This document shows, piece after piece, positions 4,606-6,129 of a stretch of 6,129 bases of DNA. The position numbers and the translations under genes were made by a program. The DNA comes from Roseiflexaceae bacterium (lineage in GTDB: Bacteria; Chloroflexota; Chloroflexia; Chloroflexales; Roseiflexaceae). The first letter of the stretch is position 1; every line of letters starts with the position of its first letter. The notes beneath the pieces are model-generated. The model did no database searches. It was not told the origin of the DNA and saw nothing but the letters and a program-made list of their open reading frames with translations. The DNA lies in the NCBI GenBank assembly GCA_947462525.1, contig CANHPK010000106.1, positions 1-6,129 on the forward strand, in the 5' to 3' direction.

Positions 4606-5703
4606 TCAGCGTGCTTTGATCGGCCAATGCTTGGGGGAACCGCGTTCGTATTGGATGGGGTAGACACCAGCGACGCCCAATGCTTCGGCGGCACGCCATG
4701 GCCAGCGGGGGTCATCGAGGAACGCACGACCGAGCGCGACCATGTCGGCCTCGCCGTCGGCGATGATCGCTTCGGCGACATGCGGGTCACGAATCAGCCC
4801 GACCGTACGGGTCAATATCCCCACTTCGCGCTTGACACGTGCGGCAATCGGCACCTGATACTTGGGGGCAGCTGCGACTTTGGCATGCGGTGTTGCACCA
4901 CCACTCGACACGCAGATGAAGTGCAAACCCGCGTCTTTGAGCATCTGGGCCTGCCCGACCGCATCATCGGGGGTCAACCCGTCCTCGTGCCAATCGGTGC
5001 CGTTGATGCGTGCACCAAAGGCGATATGCGCCGGCAATACCGCTTGGACGGCACGCACAACCGCTAATGGAAGCGTCATGCGCCCCGCCAGATCACCACC
5101 CCAGCGGTCGGTGCGACGGTTACTAATGGGCGAAACAAATGATTGGAGCAAGTACCCGTGGGCGAGGTGCAGTTCGATGCTGTCGACCCCTGCTGCCACC
5201 GCACGGACGGCTGCATCGCGGAAGGCAGTGATGATGCGTTGGATCCCCGCCTCATCGAGTTCTTGGGGGATCTGCCAGCCGTTGTCGTAGGGGATTGCGC
5301 TCGGGCCGACTACTTGCCAGCCGCCGTTACTCGGGCTGAGTTGCCCCGAACCTTGCCCGGGCAGTGGGCCAGATGCTTTGCGCCCCGCATGGCCGAGTTG
5401 GACTCCAAAGGTGACCGCAGGCGCGACGACTTTTGCATAGCGAATAACGTCTGCCATGGCGCGGGTAGCGTCATCCGAATAGAGGCCAACGCAGCCGTGA
5501 CTAATCCGGCCGATGCGTTCCACGCCGGTCGCTTCGATGACGACCATCCCAGGGCTCGCGGTGGCTACCCCGGTCAGATGGACCAAGTGCCAATCCGACA
5601 TGACACCGTCATTGGCGCTGTATTGACACATCGGTGCCACCACAATGCGATTCGCAATCGTCAACGGGCCGATGGTGAGTGGTGTAAATAACTGTGCGGT
5701 CAT
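4606..5703 (-). CDS. Old Yellow Enzyme family NADH:flavin oxidoreductase (XenA/YqjM type)
   Basis: This 365-residue FMN-dependent TIM-barrel enzyme should reduce activated C=C bonds (enones, quinones, nitro compounds) using NAD(P)H in the cytoplasm. The start ATG 5703 has AAAGGAGAA (5716-5708) just upstream. Class-defining residues are in their expected places: Cys26 and Tyr28 in PMCQYSA, Gln102 in VQLGHAGRK, the substrate-binding pair His179 and His182 with Tyr184 in ELHLAHGYL, then SNRRTDRWGG, and the phosphate-binding GEADMVALGRAFLDDP near the C-terminus. The tail YERGSPKHWP carries a Trp like that of XenA. From memory, length is close to XenA (about 363 residues) and longer than YqjM (about 338), the extra residues falling near 110-135. 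No signal peptide or fused iron-sulfur domain is present. Physiological substrate unknown. It is a single-gene unit diverging from the TatD-like gene; an in-frame extension to 6006 is rejected. Confidence 0.93.
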   Translation of the reverse strand: MTAQLFTPLTIGPLTIANRIVVAPMCQYSANDGVMSDWHLVHLTGVATASPGMVVIEATGVERIGRISHGCVGLYSDDATRAMADVIRYAKVVAPAVTFGVQLGHAGRKASGPLPGQGSGQLSPSNGGWQVVGPSAIPYDNGWQIPQELDEAGIQRIITAFRDAAVRAVAAGVDSIELHLAHGYLLQSFVSPISNRRTDRWGGDLAGRMTLPLAVVRAVQAVLPAHIAFGARINGTDWHEDGLTPDDAVGQAQMLKDAGLHFICVSSGGATPHAKVAAAPKYQVPIAARVKREVGILTRTVGLIRDPHVAEAIIADGEADMVALGRAFLDDPRWPWRAAEALGVAGVYPIQYERGSPKHWPIKAR

Positions 5704-5707
5704 GCGC

Positions 5708-5716
5708 TTCTCCTTT
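5708..5716 (-). promoter_or_regulatory. Ribosome binding site of the Old Yellow Enzyme gene
   Basis: AAAGGAGAA on the minus strand places AGGAG six bases before ATG 5703. It settles the start and rules out the longer in-frame extension. Confidence 0.75.
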
Positions 5717-5731
5717 GGTAGTACCCGTTGG

Positions 5732-5760
5732 ATTATACGTCGTCCAAACAATGCTGTCCC
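5732..5760 (-). promoter_or_regulatory. Promoter of the Old Yellow Enzyme gene
   Basis: On the minus strand TATAAT (5737-5732) is a perfect -10. GGGACA (5760-5755), exactly 17 bases upstream, matches four of six -35 positions. Transcription would begin near 5725, giving a leader of about 20 bases. The -10 forms one arm of the inverted repeat shared with the rightward promoter. Confidence 0.6.
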
Positions 5761-5765
5761 AGCCG

Positions 5766-5771
5766 TATAAT
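5766..5771 (+). promoter_or_regulatory. -10 box of the TatD-like gene promoter
   Basis: TATAAT at 5766-5771 is a perfect -10, 26 bases before ATG 5798. The best-placed -35 (TCCAAA, 5743-5748) is poor, so this promoter may need help. CGTATAAT (5764-5771) is the exact reverse complement of ATTATACG (5732-5739), the -10 region of the opposite promoter. Confidence 0.5.
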
Positions 5772-5797
5772 GACGTATCACCCTATGAGCAACGCCC

Positions 5798-6129
5798 ATG
5801 TCCACGGAGCATTCGTTCTTCGATAGCCACGCACATCTGAACAACGAGCAATTCGCCGCTGACCGTGGCGACGTCGTCAGCCGCATGCGGGCGGCTGGGG
5901 TGACGCGTGTCTGCGAAATCGGGTACGACCTCGTCTCTTCGCAGTCTGCAATCAACAGCGCGGAGGCCAACGACGGGTGTTGGGCAGTCATCGGGGTGCA
6001 ACCCAATCATCCAGAGGTCGCCAACGACCCACACTGGCTCGACCAGCTGGGTGCACTTGCGGTCCATCCAAAAGTCGTCGCAATCGGTGAAATCGGCTTT
6101 GACCATCATTATGCGATTGCGCCGGTAGC
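5798..6129 (+). CDS. TatD-family metal-dependent hydrolase, N-terminal part (runs off right edge)
   Basis: The frame from ATG 5798 is open to the right edge, giving 110 residues of a protein normally about 260 long. Family marks are FFDSHAHL at 7-14, with metal ligands His11 and His13, and AIGEIGFDHHY at 95-105, with the metal-bridging Glu98. The intermediate motif reads GVQPNHPE (66-73), where TatD proteins usually have GxHPH; Gln68 replaces the first His, but His71 lies nearby. TatD enzymes are cytoplasmic magnesium-dependent deoxyribonucleases, and some relatives act on D-aminoacyl-tRNA; which applies here is not decidable from this part. An in-frame TGA at 5786-5788 leaves ATG 5798 as the first start. 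The Shine-Dalgarno is weak. The gene diverges from the Old Yellow Enzyme gene. Confidence 0.88.
   Translation, partial: MSTEHSFFDSHAHLNNEQFAADRGDVVSRMRAAGVTRVCEIGYDLVSSQSAINSAEANDGCWAVIGVQPNHPEVANDPHWLDQLGALAVHPKVVAIGEIGFDHHYAIAPV

Noticed and set aside
4162..5067. Plus-strand open frame of 301 codons across the intergenic region and into the oxidoreductase gene
   Set aside because: Most of it is the antisense of the well-supported Old Yellow Enzyme gene; the rest crosses the palindrome array. The translation is Cys/His/Arg-rich with no family resemblance and there is no ribosome site.
5704..6006. In-frame N-terminal extension of the Old Yellow Enzyme to 6006
   Set aside because: It would run antisense through the TatD-like gene and over the promoter. 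The family N-terminus (LFTPLTIGPLTIANRI) begins just after ATG 5703, which has an excellent ribosome site.

Overview
The window looks like ordinary bacterial chromosome with roughly balanced, mildly GC-rich coding sequence. Genes are short and densely packed, start codons are mixed (ATG, GTG, TTG), and Shine-Dalgarno sites are clear. The Tat-style lipoprotein signal on the molybdate-binding protein and the overall gene content would fit a member of the Chloroflexota. That placement is a guess from style, not a demonstrated assignment. There is no rRNA, tRNA, CRISPR array, insertion sequence or phage gene.

Left half. A truncated DinB-like gene reads leftwards off the edge (1-420, minus). It is divergent from a molybdate uptake pair, modA (547-1392) and modB (1367-2161), whose reading frames overlap by 26 bases. 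A third plus-strand gene (2202-2774), unrecognised and with His-rich ends, follows 40 bases later and is probably in the same transcript. No modC ATPase is present. Facing this group is a second, complete DinB-like gene (2813-3388, minus). It is a clear paralogue of the first: 35 of 81 residues are identical without gaps. The modAB group is therefore bracketed by two diverged copies of one metalloenzyme-fold family.

Right half. After a 230-base gap comes a minus-strand gene (3619-4149) for a response-regulator receiver domain preceded by a lipoprotein signal peptide, an unusual architecture. A 456-base gap (4150-4605) then holds three exact copies of the 12-base palindrome GCACACGTGTGC. The largest copy sits in a perfect 36-base palindrome just past the end of the next gene. 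That gene (4606-5703, minus) encodes an Old Yellow Enzyme of the XenA/YqjM type. It diverges from a TatD-family hydrolase gene (5798 to the right edge), and the two -10 boxes between them form a perfect inverted repeat.

How it works together. ModA and ModB should capture oxyanion (molybdate or tungstate) outside the membrane and pass it through a channel powered by an ATPase encoded elsewhere. The other genes are single-function units with no pathway link visible here. The strongest candidates for something undescribed are the palindrome array at 4327-4589 and the secreted receiver-domain lipoprotein beside it.
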